A stretch of 64,000 nucleotides of DNA from assembly GCF_001748085.1 (NCBI RefSeq), contig NZ_BBZK01000008.1, forward strand, positions 287,894 to 351,893, in the 5' to 3' direction. Positions 50,362 through 58,335 of this stretch are shown one piece after another (the first letter of the stretch is position 1; each line of letters starts with the position of its first letter). The position numbers were made by a program, and so were the translations under genes. The notes beneath the pieces were generated by a model. That model saw nothing but the letters and a program-made list of their open reading frames with translations. It ran no database searches and was not told the origin of the DNA. The DNA comes from Streptomyces sp. TP-A0874 (GTDB lineage: Bacteria > Actinomycetota > Actinomycetes > Streptomycetales > Streptomycetaceae).

Positions 50362-52569
50362 CTATGCGGCGCCCGGCTTTTGGTTACGCTCCGCAATCGC
50401 CTTGAGGAGGTCGGCGCGGACGATGCCCCGCCGGGTGGTGCGGGTGCCGTCGTCGGTCGTCCCGGCCACGTCGCGGGTCCTGACCCCGTGCGGCTTGAGC
50501 ACGGAGGTGACGTTTTCGCCCTTCCAGCCGGCGTAGACCTCGGGGCGCAGTTCGGCGAGGCGGGCGGCGATCCGCTCGTTCCACACCCGCTCTTCCTTTT
50601 CCGGCACCACGGCGGCGATGTCGGCGAGCAGGTCACAGGCCGGGCCGGTGACCGTCTCGGGTGCCTCCCCGAGCGCGTAGCCGGACAGCAGTCCAGCCTC
50701 CTCACGAACGGTGCGGGCGCGGGCGGCGACGGCTTCGGCACCCGGGGCGTCCACGAAGGCGGCCGAGACGAGCCGGGCGTCGGAGCCCTCGCCCACGAAG
50801 TAGTGCAGGCCCTTGTCGCCCCAGGCGAACATGGTGGCGCGCACCCCGCGCTTGTAGGCGGAGGTGCCCAGCACCATGTCGTTCTCGGTCTGGCCCATGA
50901 CCTTCAGGCACCAGCGGGCCCCGGCGTTGGCGCTGATGCCGGTGGGCAGCGACTTGGCGTCGGGGCGCTGGGTGGCCAGCAGCACCACGATCCCGGTGGC
51001 GGGGCCGCGCTTGACCAGGTCGGTGGCGATCTCCTCGAACTCCTTGCCGTGCTCGGCGTGCTCGAAGAGGACCTGGCACTCGTCCACCCCGATCACGATC
51101 GGGTGCAGCCCGAGCGAGCGCTTGTCGGCGAGAGTGCTGGTCACCTTGGACTCGGGGCAGATGTCCCGGGGCAGGGACCGGATCACCTTGGTGCGGCGGC
51201 GCAGTTCCTCGCGCAGGGCGCGGAAGTCGGCGAGCGCGTACTGGATCGTCTCGTCCTCCTCGCCGACGCCGTGCCGGTGGGAGACGGCCTCGCCGACCGG
51301 GTCCAGGTCGCCGGTGCCTTTCATGTCGTAGGTGTGCAGCTCCGCGCGCGGGTCCAGGGCGGCGATGAGCAGCAGCAGCCGCAGCAGGAACGTCTTGCCC
51401 ATGCGGGGGATCGCACCGATCACCCCGGCGATGAACATCAGGGTGACCGCCACCCAGCGTCCGCGCTGGTCGGTGCCGTAGGCGACCGGCTTGAACAGGT
51501 CCACGGTGCCGGACTTCAGCAGCGGCCACGCGGGCTTGGGCGCGGATGCGAGGTCCTGGTCACCGACCCACAGCACCAGACGGCCGGTGTGCTCGTTGGA
51601 GACTGCCTCCGGCCACACGCAGCCCAGCGGGCGGCGCAAACCGGAGGCGAGGCGTTCCCGGCGCTCGATGACGTCGGTCACGGTCACGCCGTAGGGGAGG
51701 TTTCCCTCCGCGCGCCAGCCGGGGCCGTCACGGGTGATCGGGGCGGTGAACTCGAACCCGTCCCGCCCCTTGGCCTGCGCCTGGTTGATCGCCGGAACGC
51801 CGAGTGCTCCGAGGGCCCGCAGCACGATGTCGCTGGTGAGCTTGGTTGCCTTGGGCAGCTCCACCGCACGGTGGATGACGGGGTCATCGGCCTTGCGGCC
51901 GGCGTACCCGAGGGCGAGCACGACCGCGCTCACCGAGACGGTCTGAAGCCATCCGGGGGCGAGTACGTAGATGGCGAGCGCGGAACCGAGTCCGATGAAC
52001 ATCGCGAGCACCATCACGAGGGTGCGCAGTCGGACGCGGCCGTCGCGCTGCCGGGACAGTTTCAGGTACTCGGCTGCGTCCTCGCGGCGGACCGCGGCGA
52101 GCCGGACCGGCTCGCCCTCGCGGTCGGCCACCCACCGCATCGTGCTCCCGACGAACCGGGCGGCACCGGTCGGCGCCTGCAGGGCGAGCCGGGCGGCGTA
52201 GACCGGGGCGCGCAGCGCGTGATAGCCGATCGTGTGGGCGTAGTGGCGGGCCACCCACACCAACGCGGTGCGCAGCTCAGCGGTCGACCGCAGCCAGACC
52301 GGGACGACCGCGCGGCGCCGGGCGCCGGCGAGCCGACCCAGGTAGCCGGGACCGGCCGCGGCCGGGGTGGGCCGGTCGACCATCACGCGGGCGGTCGGGT
52401 CGGCCGACGCGTCGGCGGCGGGTCGGGTCATCGGGTCGCCCGACCCGGTCCGGGCCGACCGCGCCTTGTCGAGGTCGACCACGTCCGCTCCCGGGTCGGG
52501 GCGGGAGTCGGCGGCCATCTCGGCTTCCAGTCGGTCGAAGAGTTCGTTGTCGTCGTCGGGGTGCTTCAC
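50362..52569 (-). CDS. traB: FtsK/SpoIIIE-family DNA translocase (TraB-type), element 2
   Basis: Conjugative DNA translocase of 735 residues. Two membrane helices are at about 183-203 and 207-223. Walker A reads AIPRMGKT (386-393), with Ala where the first Gly is usual, and Walker B is IVIGVDECQVL (491-501). A C-terminal winged-helix-type region (from about 640, including GVRTRDVAGTTDD) may bind the repeats that follow the gene. The start is GTG 52569 with GGAAGG 8 bases upstream. It differs strongly from the element 1 protein, so the two elements may have different transfer-site specificity. Confidence 0.9.
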   Translation of the reverse strand: MKHPDDDNELFDRLEAEMAADSRPDPGADVVDLDKARSARTGSGDPMTRPAADASADPTARVMVDRPTPAAAGPGYLGRLAGARRRAVVPVWLRSTAELRTALVWVARHYAHTIGYHALRAPVYAARLALQAPTGAARFVGSTMRWVADREGEPVRLAAVRREDAAEYLKLSRQRDGRVRLRTLVMVLAMFIGLGSALAIYVLAPGWLQTVSVSAVVLALGYAGRKADDPVIHRAVELPKATKLTSDIVLRALGALGVPAINQAQAKGRDGFEFTAPITRDGPGWRAEGNLPYGVTVTDVIERRERLASGLRRPLGCVWPEAVSNEHTGRLVLWVGDQDLASAPKPAWPLLKSGTVDLFKPVAYGTDQRGRWVAVTLMFIAGVIGAIPRMGKTFLLRLLLLIAALDPRAELHTYDMKGTGDLDPVGEAVSHRHGVGEEDETIQYALADFRALREELRRRTKVIRSLPRDICPESKVTSTLADKRSLGLHPIVIGVDECQVLFEHAEHGKEFEEIATDLVKRGPATGIVVLLATQRPDAKSLPTGISANAGARWCLKVMGQTENDMVLGTSAYKRGVRATMFAWGDKGLHYFVGEGSDARLVSAAFVDAPGAEAVAARARTVREEAGLLSGYALGEAPETVTGPACDLLADIAAVVPEKEERVWNERIAARLAELRPEVYAGWKGENVTSVLKPHGVRTRDVAGTTDDGTRTTRRGIVRADLLKAIAERNQKPGAA

Positions 52570-52669
52570 TGAAGGTCCCTTCCAATGGGAGGAGAGGCGG
52601 GGTCCGGCCGACGCTGTGGTAGGTGGGCGGCCGGACCCCGCGGCGTAGATGTGCTGTTCAGGCGGCGCG

Positions 52670-53041
52670 CTATTCCTCGGGGTAGGCGCACGGGGTGCAC
52701 ATGCCGAGCGAGGTGGGGATGGCGTATCCGGCATCCCGGCGGCACTCGGGGCAGGTGCGGCGCGCGGTGTTGGCTTTGGCGAGCGCGGCCCGCTTCGCGA
52801 GCGTCATCGCCCGGACGGGCTTGGCCCGGTCGATGCGGTAGAGGTAGGCGGTGAGCGGTCCGCGCCGCCGGCGTGGCCGCAGGAGTTGTGCGGCGATGTC
52901 CTGCCCGCCGGGGCGCAGCCCACGGGCGCGCAGTTGCCGACGGGTCGCCAACCCGTCGGGCGCGTACGTCCACGGGTAGGTGGGGATGCCGAACCGCTCG
53001 CCGGTCGGGTCGAAGCAGTCGGCGAGCGTCAGCCGCGTCAC
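52670..53041 (-). CDS. RRQRL-motif zinc-binding protein (element 2)
   Basis: A 123-residue homologue of the element 1 protein at 36641-36973. It has YAPDGLATRRQLRARGLRPG and two C-terminal CxxC motifs (CPECR, CTPC). The GTG start at 53041 overlaps the GGDEF gene stop, so translation is coupled. Confidence 0.82.
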   Translation of the reverse strand: MTRLTLADCFDPTGERFGIPTYPWTYAPDGLATRRQLRARGLRPGGQDIAAQLLRPRRRRGPLTAYLYRIDRAKPVRAMTLAKRAALAKANTARRTCPECRRDAGYAIPTSLGMCTPCAYPEE

Positions 53042-53676
53042 GCCGGCACCGCACCGACGGGGGCGCCGGGGCGGCCGGCGCGGCGGCCGGCGAGCGTGGC
53101 GAACAGCCGGCCAAGTCCCGCGCGGCGGGTCCCGGTGCAGGCCTGTTTGGCCGCGTACATCGCCTCATCCGCGCGCCGCAGCAGGGCGGAGAGGTCCTCG
53201 CCGGGGAAGTCCGCGGCACGCACCCACCCGAGCGAAACCGTGGTACGCACCGCCGGGTCCTGTCCGTCGACCGGCCGGGCGAGCACCCGGTGCAGGACGG
53301 CGAGACGATCGGCGGCGGTGCCGTCCTCGTCCAGCAGGACGGCGGCGAACTCATCCCCTCCGAGCCGTCCGGCCACCCCGGGTCGGCCCACGTGGTGGGC
53401 GAGCCGGTCCGCGGTCGCCTTCAACAGGGCGTCACCGGCGGCGTGCCCGAACGTGTCGTTGACCTGCTTGAAGCGGTCGACATCGGCCAGCACGACGACC
53501 GCGCGCGGGTCCCGCAGCAGGGCCGCCGCGCGGCGGGTGAAGCCGTCACGGGTGCGCAGCCCGGTGAGCGGGTCGCGCCGGGCGGTGCTCAGGCACCGGT
53601 GCAGCCAATGCACGTGCACCGCCCAACCTGCGGCGAGGGGAAGCGTGGACAGCACAACCGTGACCAGGGCGCTCAT
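53038..53676 (-). CDS. GGDEF diguanylate cyclase on the conjugative element
   Basis: A 212-residue protein expected to make cyclic di-GMP from two GTP. One membrane helix lies at about 4-20. The GGDEF domain (about 30-185) has DPLTGLRTRDGF, the metal-binding ADVDRFKQVNDTFGHAAGD and an intact GRLGGDEF (active site at 106-110). The inhibitory I-site (RxxD before GGDEF) reads RPGV, so product inhibition is probably absent. There is no EAL domain. ATG 53676 overlaps the DUF2637 stop. In this slot element 1 has an unrelated coiled-coil protein. Confidence 0.92.
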   Translation of the reverse strand: MSALVTVVLSTLPLAAGWAVHVHWLHRCLSTARRDPLTGLRTRDGFTRRAAALLRDPRAVVVLADVDRFKQVNDTFGHAAGDALLKATADRLAHHVGRPGVAGRLGGDEFAAVLLDEDGTAADRLAVLHRVLARPVDGQDPAVRTTVSLGWVRAADFPGEDLSALLRRADEAMYAAKQACTGTRRAGLGRLFATLAGRRAGRPGAPVGAVPA

Positions 53677-54692
53677 GCCGCCACCTCCTCCGCACGGCGG
53701 TCCGCCACCGGCGCGGCAGTGTCGACGACCGTCGACGAGGTGCCGGCGTCGGCGCGGTCGGCCTTGAGGGTGTCGCGCAGCCGGCGCGCGTTGGCCTGCG
53801 AGACGCGCAGCGTGGTGCGCAGCCGGTCGGCGGTCAGCTCCGCATCCGACCAGTCGGCGGTGAGCGTGCGAGCCTCGCTCAGCGCGTCCTCGAACGTGCG
53901 CTGCGGCTTGCCCCTGGCCCTGCCGGGGGTGCGGCGCCGCGGGCGCGGCTTCGCCCCGTCGACCGGCGGAGCCGGCGGGAGCTCCGCCGCAGCCGGCGCG
54001 GCGGGCGTGGGCGTGGCCGCGGCTGGGTCGGTGGCGGGGGTGAGTTCGCCCATGCGCAGCATCACGCGCTCGCGCCGCGGGGTCTTCCACCGCCACAGCG
54101 GACCGAAGCGCTCCCGCAGCTCCGCACGCGCCAACAGCCGCTCCCGCTCGCACGCCAGCGCCAGGCTGTAGGAGGTGACCTCCCACAGCGTCATGCGCCG
54201 CCACAGGGCGAACGTCGACACCGGGGCGAGCAGCCACCGGGAGCGGCGGATCTTCTCCATCCGCCGGCCGGTGACGGCGCCGATCCGGACGGCGTAGACG
54301 TGCGCGCCGATCTCGGAGAAGACCACCCACAGCAGCGGCATGGTGCCGTGCGCGACCTTGGCCCACATGCCGTGTCCGGCAGCGATGTTGAGCCCGCAGG
54401 TGACCAGCGTCAGCGCCCACGGCACGAACCGCACCCACGCCAACGCCATGTCCAGCCGGATCAACAGCAGGTTGGCCACGGTGAACACCGGAATGGCCAC
54501 GTCGATCCCGACCGGCAGCATCCACGGCTCGCCGAACCCCCACCGCGCCGCCGCAGCCGACACCGCGTCGAACGACGACACCAGACCCAGGGCCCCTACG
54601 CCGGCCGCGGCCAGCGCCCCGAGCCCGGCGAGCCCCATTTCCGGACGGGTCAGCGGCGGCACCGCCGGCCGCTCGATGCTCGCCGCGCTCAT
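53673..54692 (-). CDS. DUF2637 membrane protein (Spd-like), element 2
   Basis: A 339-residue protein. Four hydrophobic helices span about residues 18-140 (LAGLGALAAAGVGALGLVSS, PVGIDVAIPVFTVANLLLI, FVPWALTLVTCGLNIAAG) as in DUF2637. A basic region and Pro/Ala linker follow. The C-terminus (TADWSDAELTADRLRTTLRV, then SQANARRLRDTLKADR) is HTH-like, as in the larger element 1 protein. It lacks the long coiled coil. It overlaps neighbours on both sides, indicating tight coupling. Confidence 0.8.
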   Translation of the reverse strand: MSAASIERPAVPPLTRPEMGLAGLGALAAAGVGALGLVSSFDAVSAAAARWGFGEPWMLPVGIDVAIPVFTVANLLLIRLDMALAWVRFVPWALTLVTCGLNIAAGHGMWAKVAHGTMPLLWVVFSEIGAHVYAVRIGAVTGRRMEKIRRSRWLLAPVSTFALWRRMTLWEVTSYSLALACERERLLARAELRERFGPLWRWKTPRRERVMLRMGELTPATDPAAATPTPAAPAAAELPPAPPVDGAKPRPRRRTPGRARGKPQRTFEDALSEARTLTADWSDAELTADRLRTTLRVSQANARRLRDTLKADRADAGTSSTVVDTAAPVADRRAEEVAA

Positions 54693-54958
54693 GCCGCACC
54701 CTCCGGCAGCATCGCGCCAGCCGCCCGGTTGGCCAGCGCCCGCCGGACAGCCAGCACCCGGCGGCGGGCCCGGCGCAGCCGCCGCGCGTCCAGCTCCGAC
54801 AGGGTCCGGTCCAGCGTGGTGATGTGCGCGTCCAGCAACTCGACCTCCGCCCGGATCACGGGCATCTCGCGGTCGATCGCGTCCAGTTCCGCGGCCGTCG
54901 GCTCGCGGTCGATCTCGTCGGCGGTAACAACCGCCCGAACTGCACCGATGTGCTCCAT
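54689..54958 (-). CDS. DUF6284-like small protein (element 2)
   Basis: An 89-residue protein sharing REPTAAELDAIDREMPVIRA and ELLDAHITTLDRTL with the element 1 protein at 39152-39439. The C-terminus is basic (RRLRRARRRVLAVRRALA). It is the first gene of the leftward transfer operon and overlaps the DUF2637 gene by four bases. Confidence 0.75.
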   Translation of the reverse strand: MEHIGAVRAVVTADEIDREPTAAELDAIDREMPVIRAEVELLDAHITTLDRTLSELDARRLRRARRRVLAVRRALANRAAGAMLPEGAA

Positions 54959-55623
54959 GGGTCGTGTACTCCCTCGCAGGTGGCAACGGCCCAAACCGCG
55001 CCCCCGGTGTTCCCGCACCGGGGGCGCTCGCCGTTGGGGACGGAACATCCGACTCCCCGCACTCCCGCCCGTACGTCCCCCGAGTGCTGTGCGGGACGGA
55101 CGGGCGGGAGAGGCAGCCGGCCGCAGCGTCGGCGCTGCGAGACCAGGGACGGACCGGGGTACCGCACGGCGCCGCCGGCCGGTCCATCGCGGCGGCGCCC
55201 AGGTTCTTCGTTGACTGCGCACGGAACCTCCCTGCGTGGAAGCGAACGTGAACAGGTCTCCTTCGGGAACACGGGCTCCCGTTTCAGGCGTATGGAGACG
55301 TGACCTTTCGGTCTAAGCCCTCCGGTTGACCAGGGGTCCGGGTCCCTCGGCCCGCTCTGTCCCGGGCCCCTTGTCATGCGTTCGTTCGGTTCGCTGAAGC
55401 GATCCGAACGAGAGGAACATGTATTACGTGTTCCTCATCTTGCAGAGAGGAGTTCGCCCCGTCAAGCCCTTCGGCTGTTGGATTGCTGCGAGCCCCTCGC
55501 GCTCGATGTACCTACAGACTGGCGTCGGCAGCGCCGACGATCGACTTCGCGGATGTACGACTTGGGTCGCGCTTGGCTACCGTGAAGGCGTACCAAGTCG
55601 TCCTGGCATGGCGGAGGTTGGAC
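54959..55623. promoter_or_regulatory. Divergent regulatory region of element 2 with palindromes
   Basis: A 665-base gap between leftward transfer genes and the rightward XRE gene. It contains an interrupted hairpin at 55383-55410 (CGTTCGG/CCGAACG outer stem, TCGC/GCGA inner stem) and a 25-bp near-perfect palindrome at 55412-55436 (GAGGAACA at one end, TGTTCCTC at the other). The palindrome is a likely operator for a dimeric regulator of element 2. No gene is supported here. Confidence 0.5.
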
Positions 55624-56391
55624 GTGGCGAACGAGCGACTGCGCAGCGCGATAGTGGACTTGGGCCTGACACTCGACGAGGTCGCCGAACGGCTTGGGGT
55701 CGCGTCCAAGACGGTCGAACGCTGGATCAACGAACCCGAGCGCAAGCCGTATCGCCGCTTCCAGTACGCGACAGCCTCGCTGTTGAAGTGCGAAGTGTCG
55801 TACCTGTGGCCGGACGAACGCACGTCAGCTGAAGTGACAGCCTCCGGCAACGCGGAGTTGGTCAGGCTCTATCCCCACCGGTCCGTAGTGATGCAGACCC
55901 TTTGGACTAATCTCTACTCCAAGGCAACCCGGCAGTTTGACCTACTGGTGTACTCCGGGTTCTGGCTCACCGAAGACGCGACGTTCCACCGCATCGTGAA
56001 AGAGAAGTCGGCTGACGGGGTGCCCATCCGCTTCATCTTGGGCGAGCCCACATCGTCGGCGGTCGCCGTGCGTGGCGACGACGAAGGGATCGGCGCGGCG
56101 ATGGCGGGCAAGATCCGGAACGCCCTCATCAACTACGGCCCGCTCTTCGGTCTTCCCGGCGTGGAGTTCCGCTTGCACTGTACGACGCTCTACAACTCGA
56201 TCTATCGAGCCGATGACGAGATGCTGGCGAACGGCCACCTTTACGGTGTCGGCGCCTACATGGCTCCGGTGCTCCACCTGCGACGCGTGCCCGGCGGTGA
56301 ACTCTTCGACGCCTACGCTGAGAGCGTTGAGAGGGTCTGGGAATCGGCCCGCCCGATCTCTTCACCTGCCGAATGGGAAGGCACGCACTGA
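55624..56391 (+). CDS. XRE-type regulator with DUF5919-like C-terminal domain
   Basis: A 255-residue protein. The N-terminal HTH (about 15-45: LTLDEVAERLGVASKTVERW) is followed by a domain of about 170 residues (QFDLLVYSGFWLTEDATF, then a basic-acidic mixed fold) like DUF5919, whose strand pattern resembles phospholipase-D-type folds but without HKD motifs. The start is GTG 55624 with GGAGG 6 bases upstream; the longer open frame upstream is not protein-like. Its stop overlaps the Nudix start (TGATG), so they form an operon. The family name is given from memory. Confidence 0.75.
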   Translation: MANERLRSAIVDLGLTLDEVAERLGVASKTVERWINEPERKPYRRFQYATASLLKCEVSYLWPDERTSAEVTASGNAELVRLYPHRSVVMQTLWTNLYSKATRQFDLLVYSGFWLTEDATFHRIVKEKSADGVPIRFILGEPTSSAVAVRGDDEGIGAAMAGKIRNALINYGPLFGLPGVEFRLHCTTLYNSIYRADDEMLANGHLYGVGAYMAPVLHLRRVPGGELFDAYAESVERVWESARPISSPAEWEGTH

Positions 56392-56864
56392 TGAGCCGGA
56401 TCGACTACTTCCGCGACCCGAACGCCCCTGAGGCCAACTCGGTCGTCCCCTCGGTGACAGCGATTGTCCAGGACGACGCAGGGCGGTTGTTGCTCATCCA
56501 CAAGACCGACAACGACCTGTGGGCACTGCCCGGTGGCGGCCACGACATCGGCGAACGCATCGCTGACACCGTCGTCCGTGAGGTCTCGGAAGAGACCGGC
56601 ATCGACGTTGAGGTAGACGGCATCGTCGGTCTCTACACCGACCCTGAACATGTGCTGGCGTACGACGACGGAGAGGTCCGGCAACAGTTCTCAATCTGCT
56701 TCCGGGCCCACCCCGTCGGCGGCTCCCTGCGCACGAGTAGCGAGTCGAAAGAGGTCCGCTGGGTTGACCCAACGAACCTTGACGGACTGGACATTCATCC
56801 GTCGATGATGCTGCGCATCCGGCACGGCCTCGACGAATCCCGGCGAGAGCCCTACATCGGCTGA
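56391..56864 (+). CDS. Nudix hydrolase (possible Pif-like transfer-immunity factor)
   Basis: A 157-residue Nudix protein with a perfect Nudix box: G, five residues, E, seven residues, REVSEETGI (GGHDIGE through to the ETGI). It hydrolyses a nucleoside diphosphate linked to another group; the substrate is unknown. In the AICE pSAM2, the Nudix-motif protein Pif gives immunity to transfer between cells carrying the element, and this gene has the same genomic context. That link is inferred. Its end overlaps the convergent HD gene by 13 bases. Confidence 0.88.
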   Translation: MSRIDYFRDPNAPEANSVVPSVTAIVQDDAGRLLLIHKTDNDLWALPGGGHDIGERIADTVVREVSEETGIDVEVDGIVGLYTDPEHVLAYDDGEVRQQFSICFRAHPVGGSLRTSSESKEVRWVDPTNLDGLDIHPSMMLRIRHGLDESRREPYIG

Positions 56865-57421
56865 CTGTCGGCAGAGACCTGCGCCAACCGGCCGTCAACG
56901 CGCTTCGCCGCTGCGTGGATCTCGGGTGCTGCGCGCTGGATGAACCGCCCGACGATCGTGTCCGGGCCGTACCGCTGCACGATCTCGTCTAGCCGCTCGG
57001 CCGTCGTGGTCTGCGTCCCGTCGGGCGTCGTCGTCATGTCGCAGTACAGCAAGGCGTCGACCAGGTCCGGGCGCTCTAGCTCGAACTTCCCCTCCAGCTC
57101 GTGCCGCAGTCCGCGTTCCTCGGCTTCCAGCAGAGCGCAGGAGTGGTGAGCCACGAGACGAACGACCCGCTCGTCTGCCCGTTCCTGGTCACGGAGGAAC
57201 CGCGCGCCGTCCAACGGGTGGAAGCCGGTGGTGGCGATGGCCGGCGAGTAGCCGATGTCGTGCAGAACCGCGGCAGCCTCCAACAGTTCCGCGTCGTCTC
57301 CCAGGATCGGGCTCAAGGAGCGAGCGCGCTTGGCGACCCCGAGGGAGTGCGCCCACCGGCGCGGGAGCGGATCGGAAAGCAGCGATTCGGAGAGCGAGTA
57401 CGCCCACTCAGTCAGTCCCAT
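56852..57421 (-). CDS. HD-domain phosphohydrolase
   Basis: A 189-residue HD-superfamily protein. Metal ligands are in RRWAHSLGVA (His25), LHDIGYSP (His54, Asp55) and AHHSC (His92, His93), with a later Asp in LLYCDMTTTP. This layout is of the single-domain nucleotidase or phosphodiesterase type, but the substrate cannot be told. The start is taken as ATG 57421; a TTG three codons upstream is possible. There is no clear ribosome-binding site, so it is probably coupled to the GntR gene 11 bases upstream. Confidence 0.8.
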   Translation of the reverse strand: MGLTEWAYSLSESLLSDPLPRRWAHSLGVAKRARSLSPILGDDAELLEAAAVLHDIGYSPAIATTGFHPLDGARFLRDQERADERVVRLVAHHSCALLEAEERGLRHELEGKFELERPDLVDALLYCDMTTTPDGTQTTTAERLDEIVQRYGPDTIVGRFIQRAAPEIHAAAKRVDGRLAQVSADSQPM

Positions 57422-57432
57422 GGCGGCCAAGA

Positions 57433-57879
57433 CTACGGCCGGACGGTGGGCGTCGGGAGAGCGCGCACGGTTCGCCCCTTGCCATGGACCGTGGCGAGCA
57501 GGCCGTTTCCCTCCATCTGGGCAAGCACACGACGCACGGCGGTGCGGGAAGACCCGAACCGCTCACACAGCTTCGCCTCGGAGGGATAGGTGTCGCCCAC
57601 TGTGAGGGAGTCCTCTGCGATCAGGTCCGTCATCCGCTGTGCCAAAGAGCGTCGGTCGCCACCCCGGACGACACGCCAGCCAATGCCAGGTGCCGGCTCG
57701 ACTACACCGTCGGCCTCCAACACCTTAAGAGCGCGGCGAATGGTATTGCGCGAGACGCCATGTACACGCATGAGGGCAGCCTCTGACGGCAAGGCGCTGT
57801 CCTCCTCATGCAACTCGATCTGTTGGCGCAGCGCCTCAGAGACTTGCAGGTACGTGCCGCGCGGACTCGCTTGTGGCAC
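57433..57879 (-). CDS. Double winged-helix GntR-type regulator
   Basis: A 148-residue regulator made of two consecutive GntR-type winged helices and no effector domain. The first spans about 8-72 (LPSEAALMRVHGVSRNTIRR), the second about 77-138 (YPSEAKLCERFGSSRTAVRR). This duplicated DNA-binding layout is unlike KorSA/UTRA proteins. The GTG start at 57879 is behind an AAGGGGAGG stretch. It forms an operon with the HD gene and lies next to the nuclease cassette. Confidence 0.85.
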   Translation of the reverse strand: MPQASPRGTYLQVSEALRQQIELHEEDSALPSEAALMRVHGVSRNTIRRALKVLEADGVVEPAPGIGWRVVRGGDRRSLAQRMTDLIAEDSLTVGDTYPSEAKLCERFGSSRTAVRRVLAQMEGNGLLATVHGKGRTVRALPTPTVRP

Positions 57880-57970
57880 AGCCTCCCCTTCCCCGCGATC
57901 AGGTTTTGACTCGGGCAGTCACCAACAAGCTTCTCACGTGCAGGGAACTTGACGGCAGCAACCTCGGGGC

Positions 57971-58330
57971 TTAGGGCCTCGGGTATTCCACCGTAAACCA
58001 ACGACTTTCGTACGTAGTGGGGTCATTCCCATAGTGCAATTTCTTGAACTGGCCAAGTGCAGCCTGCCATTGGCTCAGAAGTAGGACTACGTCACTGTTC
58101 TGCGGCAAGGTATCTTCGTCCAGCTTTTCGAGGAAATCCCGACTCGGATCGTCTCCAAGTACTTCAAGGAGTTCATCCAAGAGCCTGTTGATGTTCCTGA
58201 TTTTCAAGGCATTCACAATGCCATCCTGCTTCTTCCTTGACAACTCGCTCATCTCCCTGTGAGCGGCTGTCAACATGGGAACCAGGCGGTCATACGTTTC
58301 AGCCTGAGCTTCGGTTGGCTGCGTCATCAT
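57971..58330 (-). CDS. Small helical protein, partner of the nuclease gene
   Basis: A 119-residue protein of mostly helical, charged composition (MMTQPTEAQAETYDRLVPML, then RNINRLLDELLEVLGDDPSR). I recognise no family. It begins 5 bases after the nuclease stop, with AGGAG before ATG 58330, so the two should be co-translated. Lower GC than the AICE backbone. It may be an inhibitor, antitoxin or activator of the nuclease, but nothing in its sequence decides this. Confidence 0.7.
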   Translation of the reverse strand: MMTQPTEAQAETYDRLVPMLTAAHREMSELSRKKQDGIVNALKIRNINRLLDELLEVLGDDPSRDFLEKLDEDTLPQNSDVVLLLSQWQAALGQFKKLHYGNDPTTYESRWFTVEYPRP

Positions 58331-58335
58331 TGCTC

